Positions 1 to 9,267 of a stretch of 20,061 nt of DNA are shown one piece after another. Location of the stretch: the NCBI GenBank assembly GCA_900095095.1, contig FMBT01000720.1:1-20061 (forward strand), given 5' to 3'. Every line of letters begins with the position of its first letter. The stretch's first letter is position 1. The DNA comes from Fragilariopsis cylindrus CCMP1102. Lineage: Eukaryota > Bacillariophyta > Bacillariophyceae > Bacillariales > Bacillariaceae. The position numbers and the translations under genes were made by a program. The notes beneath the pieces are model-generated. The model searched no databases, was not told the origin of the DNA, and worked only from the letters and a program-made list of their open reading frames with translations.

Positions 1-2087
1 CTCCCAATCATATTACATATTATTTGGCTGGTAATGTGCCAATCATACTCTTTGGCTCAATGCAGGATTATTTCCGTTTTGGTTTCTATACTGATACACC
101 AGCTATTTGATTGACAAAGATTATGCCGAGATTATGCGAAGTTAGAACTGTGATGTGGTGTGAGTCTATTGTCAACAACAATCAATATTGGAATAGAAAT
201 TAGAGATATCATGTTGCAGTGTTTGTTTTACATAGCTAACTATTGAATATCATATACTTAAGAGTTAAAGAAATTGATGTTGATGATATCAACAGAATAA
301 GAGTTTTCTTCTTTGCACCTACAATCTTGGGGAGATTTCAAGCACACCATCATATTGCCGACACTATCATCCAAAAACAAGGAGAGAGTAAAAAAAGGGT
401 GCATCCAGAAGCTTTGATTGAGCAGGTGGTGGAGAGACTACATGATTTTAGAGCAAACCTCCATTTATGGAAATATTCAACACTTCATGTTGTCAAACAA
501 GTTCAATATCTGGGGGGTGAGTGGACAGTGAGAGAGGGGTATCTACTTGCCTTGCAAGTATGGGGTGGGATAAAGAAACCCTTATCAACCACCAATAATG
601 ATGCTTTGAGGAATTGTCAACTCGTATTACTATATGACAAGTGGCTACCAAAGTGCTCTATCTGAGAAAGTAGATCCTCTGGGAAATTTAGCACCAATGA
701 AGGGAAAATTGAACTGGAAGTGGAGTTCAGAACAACAGCAAAAAAGGTGGCATTAGAGTATTCATAATGCCATGCAAATTTGATGATGGCAAAGAAAATA
801 CAATATGCCACAATACTATCAAGCTTATCCATTGAATATCATTATTACAGCAACAATTCTGATGGATAGATATGATAGGGTCCAACTCTATGAGCTGAGC
901 GGGGCTACTGCACAAGGTTGGAACTTCAAAAAGTCAAAGCACAAGCAATACCAACAACAAAGTAGCAACTTTTTGTGTGAGCTCTACAGGCAATTCAAAT
1001 AAATAAACCCAGCATTCCAACTGGACTTAAACATACAGATAATATTATGGAGTGTATTCTGGTATTTGTACTCTGTCGGAATTCTGCATATTCCTCCCTC
1101 ATAATGTTGATACTGCTTGCACAAAAACACACATCATCTAATAAAATAGCGCTTGTAAAAACAACGCACAATCATGGTAACTTGTAGTTGTACATATTTT
1201 TTTAGAAAGAACAACAACATAACAACACCAATTGATCAATCTATTGACAGTAGATTTAGAATAAACCAATGATATCATAATAATGTGAGAGGAAAGTAAA
1301 TGGGGATGACATCTGCCCAGCAGCATGGAGTGGCATGGAGGTGCTGCTGCTGTAGTTATTCTGTGGGAGCCGATTCAACAACACACACATGCTATTTTTC
1401 TTTTCTTCAAGAAACACTTCAAACATAACCACTGACTACAGGGTTCATCAATATAATAATTATAGATGATACCGTACCATTAGTTTAGCTTTTACTCATT
1501 GATTGTATTCGATTTGTATTTCTCCTACTCTCTTATAAATGCACCTCTTGTGACGTTTCAAAATTTTACTCTCTCTATTCATTTGCACCTCCATGACCGA
1601 AACTTTTTCTCCCTATTAAATGTATTGAGATCTTCCATTAAAATCCACTCATACTGTATAAAAATTGGACCAATCTATACTGATGGAGACTCACTCAATT
1701 AAATGCTTCTGGGTAAATATCCATGTATATAATATAATTGGCTACTGATCCAGTGAGTGAGTGAGCGAGCGAGTCATCCACTTTTTATCTTCTGGTCATG
1801 TGCCAACATACGTTATATAAAATTGCTTATTGACACTTTTGACACTTTACAGGGTTTTTGTGCTTTTTCGATGTCGCAATTTTTGTGATGAGCATAATTG
1901 ATTTTTCACAACATTACACACGATCACCAACAGCAATACAGTAGCAGAGCAAGAGTAATGTAACATAAAATTAGTACAATTATAATTAGCAACTAAACCC
2001 TACTGACCGCAAGAGCATTTGATTTGAAGGAGCTATCCACCCAAGAAATATAATATCATCATTACATTGTCAACGATAATAATCAGC
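1..2087. other. AT-rich intergenic region without a supported gene
   Basis: No intact gene is supported here. The longest open stretch, on the + strand at 243-665, has no ATG anywhere in it and no family I recognise. Around 634-1002 open segments lie in different frames: an ATG-initiated 40-codon segment from 634, a second frame over about 690-830, and a third over 805-1002. Their composition is mixed and protein-like rather than simple repeat, which could reflect a decayed gene or transposon, but I cannot name a source. From about 1000 to 2087 I see only AT-rich DNA, a short GAGT/GAGC repeat near 1752-1774 and the presumed promoter of the gene at 2088. Confidence 0.4.
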
Positions 2088-2708
2088 ATGTCAGATAGTA
2101 GCAATATGGATAATACAAGTACAAGCACAAGTTCAAGTAGTTTTGTAGAACGAGTTCTTCAACAAACTGCAACAGAAGAACCCGTCTCTACCGGGAATTG
2201 TCTTACTTTAAAAGATGGTATCGCGGCAACGAATGAATGTAAAATTTCTGGTGATAAGAATAAATGTCCAGCAGCATCTTCTATCAATTACAAGGGAGAA
2301 TTAGTAACAATGGATGCACAAATTTTATGTCCATTAGATTCTGTGAAACAATCTGATTGGGTTGACGCATCACAACGTGGATTATGTAGTTGTGATATTA
2401 GTTTGTTAGATTCAACATGTGGACCAATTGAAGATGAAATGGACTGTGTATGTTTCGCATGTCCAATTGGTATGAAAGTTGCTTTCGCGTATTATTGTTC
2501 ATCAGAAATTGCCGGTCCATGTAAATCCTTTGATTGTTTTGGTCAATGTAATGGTGCATACGATCCTGGTAACTTAGTTGGTCGTGATACAATCGCACCT
2601 ACTACTTTTGATGCACCCGAAGTCGAATCAGCAGCTTTTGCCGCTACAAGAAGTGACATGGCTAGTACTGTGCTTATGGTTGTAGCACTTTTCCGAATGA
2701 TCATGTAA
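2088..2708 (+). CDS. Small cysteine-rich protein with hydrophobic C-terminus, function unknown
   Basis: I do not recognise the family. The start chosen is the first ATG in frame (2088), giving 206 aa; the frame stays open upstream, but only through non-ATG codons. The N-terminal ~40 residues are Ser/Thr-rich and polar. The middle (about residues 40-155) holds 14 cysteines, an even number, in clusters such as LCSCD, DCVCFACP and GPCKSFDCFGQC, which resembles a disulfide-bonded extracellular or lumenal domain. The last ~17 residues are hydrophobic and follow a small-residue stretch, as in a GPI-anchor signal or tail anchor, although an Arg lies in the tail. No classical N-terminal signal peptide is visible, which is odd for a disulfide-type protein; a missing upstream exon is possible. 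The gene stands alone and converges on the LRR gene downstream. Coding is likely because the frame is intact and the composition non-repetitive; function is not inferred. Confidence 0.6.
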   Translation: MSDSSNMDNTSTSTSSSSFVERVLQQTATEEPVSTGNCLTLKDGIAATNECKISGDKNKCPAASSINYKGELVTMDAQILCPLDSVKQSDWVDASQRGLCSCDISLLDSTCGPIEDEMDCVCFACPIGMKVAFAYYCSSEIAGPCKSFDCFGQCNGAYDPGNLVGRDTIAPTTFDAPEVESAAFAATRSDMASTVLMVVALFRMIM

Positions 2709-3227
2709 AAAGAGAGAATAAGGGATGTGTATCTGCTGTATATAATATGTATGTGTATAGATCTATATTATATATGAATGGTAATAGATAGTGCCATTGG
2801 AATTATTACTGGATTAAAATATATTTAAATTAGAAACTTTACATTAAAAGAAAAATGGACAATTTATATTGTAATTTGCGTTGCGTTACGTTGCGTTTTT
2901 TTAAAAGAAGATATTTCAAATATCTTCTTTTCAACAGATAATATAACGTATTCATTTGATACAGTTCATTGTAGTTTACAACTGCTCAATAGCGTTGTAC
3001 AAGTACCACCCATCATCCTATTGCAGGGGGGTTGTTCAACAACTTGTTGTTGTGAAACCCGACATATAGCATAAATATAGCGTGATCAGGGCAAGGTTTT
3101 ATTTCACGTCACTTCTGTTATAGGTACCATCTTGGTAGAATACAAGTAAAACCGGACCAGACATGACGTACACGCCGCTGATAGCGTTTGATTTATATCA
3201 CATCAGAACGGAAATTCTTTTTCATAT
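2709..3227. other. Convergent intergenic region with palindrome
   Basis: This 519-bp spacer lies between two genes that end toward each other, so it should hold both 3' UTRs and polyadenylation signals. AT-rich runs follow the stop at 2708. It also carries four near-identical pentamers at 2876-2895 (TTGCG, TTGCG, TTACG, TTGCG), a 29-bp near-perfect palindrome at 2903-2931, and a short GTTGTT/AACAAC inverted repeat near 3030-3042. No gene is seen. Confidence 0.5.
2903..2931. repeat. 29-bp near-perfect palindrome (14-bp arms, 1-nt centre)
   Basis: The left arm, 2903-2916 (AAAAGAAGATATTT), is exactly the reverse complement of 2918-2931, with a single C between. The arms could form a hairpin in RNA or a cruciform in DNA. 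It lies about 200 bp past the stop of the cysteine-rich gene and about 300 bp past the 3' end of the opposing LRR gene, so a role in 3'-end formation or separation of convergent transcripts is possible but inferred. A small inverted-repeat element remnant is the alternative. Confidence 0.7.
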
Positions 3228-5149
3228 TCATCGCCGCCGTCTATTGTTCGTGTCACGGTTATTGTTATTGTTATCGGCAGCACAATTACAATTATTACAA
3301 CAATCGCAATCTATGTCGCAATCCGTATTCATTATCCAGTCAACATCAATTTCTCTCAATTCTGAAGCCATCGAAGAGCTAGTACATTTAGGGTATTCAA
3401 AGAAATCCTTGGGTAATTTCCAGCGATTGCAATGTTCGAGAGTAATATTTCCAGTTAGTGAGTTATCCTGTAATGTTAACTCATGCAAATGAGTCCAATT
3501 CCAACCAAAATTAGATGGAATAGATCCCGTAAGACGATTATTATCCAACCAAACATGGTTCAACTTCGTGTTGCTGGAAGAACTTGGTAAGGTTCCCGTA
3601 AAATTATTGTGATCAAGTTTAAGATATTTTAAGACTGGCATGTCCCATATATATTGGGGAATACTCCCCGTATAAGAATTGTAACCGAGGTCTAATTTTG
3701 TCAAATTTGGTCCGTTCCATAATGCAGGCAAAGGTCCCGATAATTTGTTGTTATAGACTTTGAATTCTACCAAGTCCAAAGCTTCTGTTGAATATCTAGG
3801 ATCGAACGAGGTTATGCTGTTGTTAGCGAACCATATTTTCTTTGCATTTGGAAAGAAGGGAACTTCCCCCTCCAGCTCATTATAACTAACTTTGAGATAC
3901 TGCAGCTTCGAAGTTCCGGTAGATTTTTGCGGAATAATACCCGTTAGTTGATTATCTTCCAATTTCAGCCATTGCATTTCGTCCATCAGATCAAAAAAGT
4001 CTTCTGGAATGCTACTCGATATCGAATTATTGACCAGATTTAGATATTCCAGTTGCGATAGGGATTGTATTTCCTTCTGTATGGGTCCAGTGATATTTTT
4101 GTCTGGAAGGTCTATACTCCTGACTAGGTTTGTATCATTGGTACAACCAATACCGTACCACTCACACTCGGATAGTTCTGCGTTCAACCAATTCATTGTG
4201 TTCCAATATTCTCCGTTAGTTGCATGATAAAAAACACAGAGTATGAACCGTTGTTGCGCTCGTTCTTCACCTGTTTCATTATCATCAATACTCAATTTTA
4301 TTTGATTTGAATAGATTATCCAGTCTCGGCACTTTCCTTCGGGTGTGTTTTTATCGTATAAATTTCCATCGTCAGTGCCGTGTACTTTTAAAAAGGAATC
4401 ATCTAACACATCAATTTCCTCTTGACTATAAATCGTGAAGGATGGAGTCGGCACAGTTAAAGCTGTTAAACCTATAGGAGCAGGAAATGGAAAAGGTTTC
4501 GATGGTGACGGTTCGAGAGATTCGGTGGGAGTAACTTCCGCTGGTGATATTGATGGTGGTAATGATGATGATGATGATGATGGTGATGATGATTTTACTT
4601 GTTTTTGAACTATGCAGAACATACCAACTCCAATCCCGACCAGCAGTAAGAAAATGATCCCCAAAAATATCAGTGATCGTGTTTTACATTCCGAGAAAGT
4701 TGTGAAAAATGATTTCATAGTTATACTTCTATTTTTTTTCGATGACGATGAAGATAATGGTCCTTCCGGTTCTTGATCGGTCACTCCTCCAAATAGGGAT
4801 GCGTATGTATCTGAAACGTTATCATCTCTTCCGGTTTCTACTTCTGCTGCTGCTTCGGAGACTATTATTTCCTCTTCTTCTCTTCGTTTCCGTCGCCTGC
4901 CACTGCCCCACCTCTTCGTTTCTTTCCTCCTCCGTTATTATTTTTGATGTAAGACTTGTTCGTGCCGCCGGTATTCTTACGTGTTACTGTTATGTTGCCC
5001 GAATCATCAGACGAAGCCATCATAGAGGGTGCAGATAATTTGACAGCATGTTGAGAAGTAGATGGTTCAGCAGCTGCAACAGAATCATCTTCCGGGATGG
5101 GGTCTAGGTCCAAAAAGTTCCTCGGGCCTATTCCACCTTCAACGTCCAT
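3228..5149 (-). CDS. Type II membrane leucine-rich-repeat protein (diatom LRR type), frame break near N-terminus
   Basis: The N-terminal piece starts at ATG 5149-5147 and is acidic and Ser-rich (MDVEGGIGPRNFLDLDPIPE...). After a break between about 4980 and 4868 the frame continues to the stop at 3228. A polyserine/basic stretch precedes one strong hydrophobic segment at about 4676-4608 (SLIFLGIIFLLLVGIGVGMF), then a Ser/Pro-rich linker. Next come a cap motif (RFILCVFYHATNG...W, ECEWYGIGC) and about nine plant-type LRRs of the form LxxLxLxxNxLxGxIP, followed by a Cys-cluster tail (DCDIDCDCCNNCNC) and an Asn/Arg-rich end. Topology should be cytoplasmic N-terminus with outward LRR domain, as for diatom LRR proteins proposed in recognition or adhesion; there is no kinase domain. 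The break is either an intron (donor GTAAGA at 4980, acceptors at 4922, 4880, 4877 or 4874 restore frame, but the tract is purine-rich) or one missing base, for example in GGGG near 4909. Ligand unknown. Confidence 0.8.
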
Positions 5150-6037
5150 TGTTTTTCTTTTCTTTTTCTTTTGCTATTCTTTTCATGAAGTAACTGAGCA
5201 AAAGGTTAGTAACAGGAATAGCAAGTTACTAACTTCGAATTCATATATTCTTCCAGGGGCGTGACTCGTTACTTATTCTTTCTTCTCTATTACTGACCTC
5301 AGATCATACGCCATGAATAATGTATGGGTCAACAAATAAATGCAAGTACCATCTAATTTTGAGAATTACAACGTAGGCCTTCTAAATAAATTTAAAAATG
5401 GTTAAAAAAAGCATAAACCACATCCAATTTGTGAACGAATCTTGTCAGTTGGGGGGATAGCCGGCAACCGTGGTGCGTCGTATTACAGTTTTCGAACGAC
5501 TCCTCATTTGTTTTTAATCAAAATATTTCTAGATTTGCATAGTTTGCTGTCTCCCCTGAGATTTCCATATTTGAGAAACACTACCATGACAATGATTGAC
5601 AAGGACAAAGCAATGACAGCTACACAAGACCCAGGAAAGGCATTAATACAGTGCTAATAGTGACAACGATTGGTGAATTGTGAAAAGAATAGTATCACAA
5701 AGAAATTCATTATTTGTTGAAGACAAAAGAACACTAGGAAGGCAACAACAACAACAACAACAATGAAACAATCATTATGCATGTTGTAGATGAAAATGAT
5801 GGGCACAATATTGCATCTATGCCCGGTGTGTAGAAGTTATTTTTCTAATTTAGAGTCAGAACCAACGATCATCCAAATTTCTCCACAGCTTGCCAATTAT
5901 CTATTACTATATTAAAAAATTATAGTACTTAAACTCACTTTCAACATGGTACCATCATTGTGCTGTATTTGTATCATCTATTTTGCTATTATCGTATTCT
6001 ATCAATATGTACTATGGATATTTGTAATATTTTGTGT
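5150..6037. other. Intergenic region upstream of the LRR gene
   Basis: The presumed promoter and 5' UTR of the minus-strand LRR gene begin here; a pyrimidine-rich tract on the + strand (5152-5180) lies just upstream of its ATG. The rest is AT-rich. A pure (CAA)7 microsatellite occupies 5743-5763. No gene is supported; the short open stretches are AT-rich and match nothing I know. Confidence 0.45.
5743..5763 (+). repeat. (CAA)7 microsatellite
   Basis: Seven perfect CAA units in noncoding DNA between the LRR gene and the tandem duplication. Confidence 0.85.
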
Positions 6038-6551
6038 CTGTGGTGCTGTAGTAGTACGGTTGTATTCAATAGTAGTCACCATCATCGTCATCAATATTTG
6101 ACGCACAAAATCCTAGGAAATGAACGGGTTGTCCCTGTAATACACTATATAAGTCAGTCAATTGGCTACTGGAATTTTATTCCTATGCACTTTGCAAAAG
6201 TTTACGCAACTTAGAGATGGATCGTAAATTCTAGTTTAACTTTTTCTTTCATTCAAATTATATATTTAGCTATTATTTAAATATAATTTTAAATCTGTGG
6301 TGCTTAAGTAGTACGGTTGTATTCAATGATAGTCACCATCATCGTCATCAATATTTGACGCACAAAATCCTAGGAAATGAACGGGTTGTCCCTGTAATAC
6401 ACTATATAAGTCAGTCAATTGGCTACTGGAATTTTATTCCTATGCACTTTGCAAAGTTTACGCAACTTAGAGATGGATCGTAAATTCTAGTTTAACTTTT
6501 TCTTTCACTCAAATTATATATTTAGCTATTTATTTAAACATGATTTTAAAC
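6038..6551. repeat. 257-bp tandem duplication abutting the msrA stop codon
   Basis: Copy 1 (6038-6294) and copy 2 (6295-6551) are head-to-tail and nearly identical. Both run from CTGTGGTGCT through TAGTACGGTTGTATTCAAT, CACCATCATCGTCATCAATA, CCTAGGAAATGAACGGGTTG and CGCAACTTAGAGATGGATCG to an AT-rich end. They differ at about a dozen positions or fewer, including GCAAAAG versus GCAAAG and small changes at the two ends. The end of copy 2 contains the MsrA stop codon (complement of 6546-6548), so the duplicated unit is essentially that gene's 3'-flanking and 3' UTR sequence. High identity suggests a recent event. There are no terminal inverted repeats or transposase, so a simple segmental duplication is the best reading. 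Confidence 0.9.
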
Positions 6552-7911
6552 TCGATCTGGACAACCTGTTACTTTAAGTCTTCCCTCTTCGAATGCTAGG
6601 TCCGCCAATTTATTGTAGTCTTTTCCATAATTAGGACTTTGAAAATCGTTGTGATATTGATGATAAATCTCACCTTGATAAAATGGGAACTTATTAGAAT
6701 CGTATACCCATACGGTTTGTTTTCCTAATGTATCACCATCATTACCCAAGCCTTGAACAAGTTTAAAACCAGCTTTCTCCGCTGCGTTTTCAACAGATGG
6801 GTACATAACGTGAGACATGCCTCCAGGTAGACCGATAAGAGAACGATATTCACCACCTTTATCGCCTGGATCGACACGATCTGTTTTCGTTTTGGAATTA
6901 AAGTTTTTTTTGGAGTATGGGTTAGATCGCAAATGAATAATTCATAGTAAAATTCGGTTCAAGCCCCATCCATCCATCATTCATCTTTCGACGTACCTTT
7001 CGTTTTCGGGTTGTACAATGAAAAGTATAGTTCCGAGAAATCACCGATCTTACTTTGAGGGATAGTCATACCAACAACTTCTCCGTGCCCTTTTAGTTTA
7101 GACATAGAATGAAAAATGAAATAAACGACATATTAGCATCCTTTTGTTTACCATGCATTGATGTCCCCGTTGTTGTTGTTGTTGCTGTTGCTGTTGTTTC
7201 TCTTGTCAATAAAAATAATTGCTCTTACCTAATTTTCCATAATCTGCAACGCTCTGCATATTATGGTAACAAACTCTTCCTTCCTTATCTGCAGATTTAC
7301 CACCAGCGTAACCAGTAGCAGATGTATATTCATGAATTGACCGTCCTAACATTTGTTTCTCTCCTTGTTCCACAAATTCGTGTTGGATATGCCAGAAGCA
7401 CTTGAATTAAGAAAAAGAAGAAGAAGAATAATGGAGTTGTATCCAACAAACGATGTATAAAGGAAATTAAAGTGAAATGAGGATATGTCCGTGAAAAATG
7501 AATGAAAACTTTATTTACTACGAACGACTATTCTACGATACTCATAACATAACATCACATAACATCACATAAACTTACACCGACACCAAAATAAAGTGGA
7601 GTAGCTACATCAACAGCATCGGCAGCATTGACAGGATTGACATCAATTGTACCTAACATGACACCCGCCGATACAGCTGCAACTGAGCGTAACAAATTGC
7701 GTCTACTTGACGTTGACGTTGTCGCTTGTACTGTTTCGGCGTCGTCAGATAATAATGATGATTCCATCGACAACTTCTTCGTCGATGATACTTGTACTAC
7801 ATTTTTGTTCTGATTAGGACTGGCAAAATGATACCCGTTAATCCCTTGAATGGCAAGCAGGCAGCATAATACGACAAATGCGTTTACTGACAAATTGATG
7901 CTAATTCTCAT
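6546..7911 (-). CDS. Peptide-methionine sulfoxide reductase A family protein, predicted thylakoid-lumen targeted (four exons)
   Basis: MsrA enzymes reduce methionine-S-sulfoxide in oxidised proteins using a catalytic Cys. Four exons are inferred: 7911-7579, 7400-7229, 7089-6997 and 6880-6546. All introns (178, 139, 116 nt) are GT-AG and phase-consistent, giving 310 aa. The splice after exon 1 creates the MsrA active-site motif GVG-CFW with Cys112. Also visible are GYAGG (141-145, with the active-site Tyr), GHGEVV (169-174, catalytic Glu), the GDKGGEYRS block (205-213, Asp and Tyr), FPFYQGEIYHQY (264-275) and a C-terminal Cys306 that could be the resolving residue. The usual GCFWGxE is changed to GCFWHIQHE. 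The start at 7911 gives a signal peptide (about 1-26), then a Ser/Thr-rich stretch, RRNLLRS (70-76), a hydrophobic segment and an AxA-like site near 96, as for Tat import into the thylakoid lumen across a complex plastid. An in-frame ATG at 8016 would bury the signal and is disfavoured. Activity and location are inferred. Confidence 0.87.
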
Positions 7912-8302
7912 GGTGATAGGTTGCAGTTGGTTGTTTCTTTGTTTTGCTAATTCTTTCTTTCTTTGTGAATGAAAGTTTGTAAGTTGTATCTTTTGACTTT
8001 TTTCTTTCAAATGCAAACAAATCGATCAACCCCGAAATCGAGTCAGATGTTGCTATGTGTATTTCGGGGGAAGATTGAGGGGAAATAAATTGTATGTGAC
8101 ATATAAATGCGCAAGCCCGCAATTGGCGAATTCCAGTATGCTTTTGTGTAAGATGGCTTCTCCTGAATTTTTTATGCTTGTTATTATTTTAACGTTCACA
8201 TGCAGCAGCAACGACCGGCTATCTTCTTCGCAATACAAAAATTCATTTGTACAGTAGTATTAATTTATTTCTATCAGCTAACAATATACAACAATAGGCA
8301 CA
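7912..8302. promoter_or_regulatory. 391-bp divergent promoter region between msrA and V-ATPase F genes
   Basis: The two flanking genes start away from each other, so this segment must hold both 5' UTRs and promoters. It is AT-rich with pyrimidine- and purine-rich stretches next to the msrA start. No confident TATA box or known factor site is assigned. Open frames here are short, lie on both strands and are not convincing. Confidence 0.5.
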
Positions 8303-9125
8303 ATGGTGAGAATACTGTGTTTGTCCTTCTATTTTCCTTGGGATCGATCGAAGGATTCGCTTTTGGGAATCGAAAAAAAATCAAATCAAAAAGACGGAAA
8401 ATATTTTACTTTACTTAAAAATTAAGAACGGATCTTTTCATCAAGAAAAAGAAAAAAACTCTGCTCCACGATGATCGATGTCATTTTCTCTCTTTTCTGC
8501 GCTGTGTTATGTGTGCTATAAAAGCTCATTTGAGATATCTTCCTTTTCTTCTTCTCTTTTTTTTAATTTGTAGGAGGCTGGAAAATTAGTAGCGGTTATC
8601 GGTGATGAGGTGAGTGTGAGCAGCAGCACGCTACTTGTATGACAATTTGTTGAGGTCGCTTTGATTTTTTATGTCCGTCGAAAGCGAGCGAAGCGTTCAT
8701 AACACAACAGCTACAACAGAAAACACACAACAACGTCTAACAATTCAATCCACATTTTTACCTATGTTTTTACCTTCCCTCGTGTATTATATATAATATA
8801 TCATAATCTACAGGACACGGTCACTGGGTTCTTACTGGCTGGTGTCGGTCACAGAACGGCACATGGATCAAATTTCTTAATTGTGAAACAAGATACACCA
8901 CTTCAACAAGTCGAAGAGGCATTCCAAAGTTTTTCAACAAGAGATGATGTTGGTATTATTTTAATCAATCAACATATTGCTAGTGATATTCGGCATATCC
9001 TCAAAGATTATAATGAAACAATTCCAACCGTTCTTGAAATCCCATCCAAAGAACATCCATACGATCCAGAACAAGATTATATTATGCAACGTGTTAATAT
9101 GTACCTTGGTGGAGGAGGTACCTAA
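8303..9125 (+). CDS. ATP6V1F: V-type H+-ATPase subunit F (V1 sector)
   Basis: Subunit F sits with subunit D in the central rotor stalk of the V1 sector and couples ATP hydrolysis to proton pumping into vacuoles and other acidic compartments. Inferred exons are 8303-8305 (ATG only), 8574-8609 and 8814-9125; introns 8306-8573 (268 nt, GTGAGA...TTTGTAG) and 8610-8813 (204 nt, GTGAGT...CTACAG) are both phase 0. The 116-aa product is close to the usual ~115-125 aa. It has the family landmarks KLVAVIGDEDTVTGFLLAG (residues 5-23), VGIILINQHIA in the middle and PTVLEIPSKEHPYD near the C-terminus. A stop codon lies immediately before the GAG at 8574, so the start must be upstream. The ATG at 8303 directly abutting a strong donor is the best candidate, but the first exon is the least certain part. 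The gene converges on the exportin gene 142 bp downstream. Confidence 0.93.
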
Positions 9126-9267
9126 AATAATAATAATAATAGTAGTAATATACACACACAATATAATAATTGATCTGTAAAACAATTTTTTCCCCTTTTG
9201 CTTTCTATATTATTTATTAATTAACGTTACAATTTTAAAATTGTACGGAATATTTTATTTGACTCTA

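Noticed and set aside
4559..4590. ATG/ATC trinucleotide repeat considered as a regulatory microsatellite
   Set aside because: It encodes the Ser-rich linker of the LRR protein on the minus strand and is explained as coding low complexity.
5960..6214. Plus-strand open frame overlapping the tandem duplication
   Set aside because: Not preserved in the second repeat copy, no recognisable domain, and lies in the 3' flank of msrA.
6955..6970. GGTTCAAGCCC resembling a tRNA B box
   Set aside because: No matching A box or cloverleaf arms upstream, and it lies in an msrA intron.
7549..7570. AACATCACAT direct repeats considered as a mobile-element edge
   Set aside because: Two short tandem copies inside msrA intron 1, with no element ends or duplicated target site.
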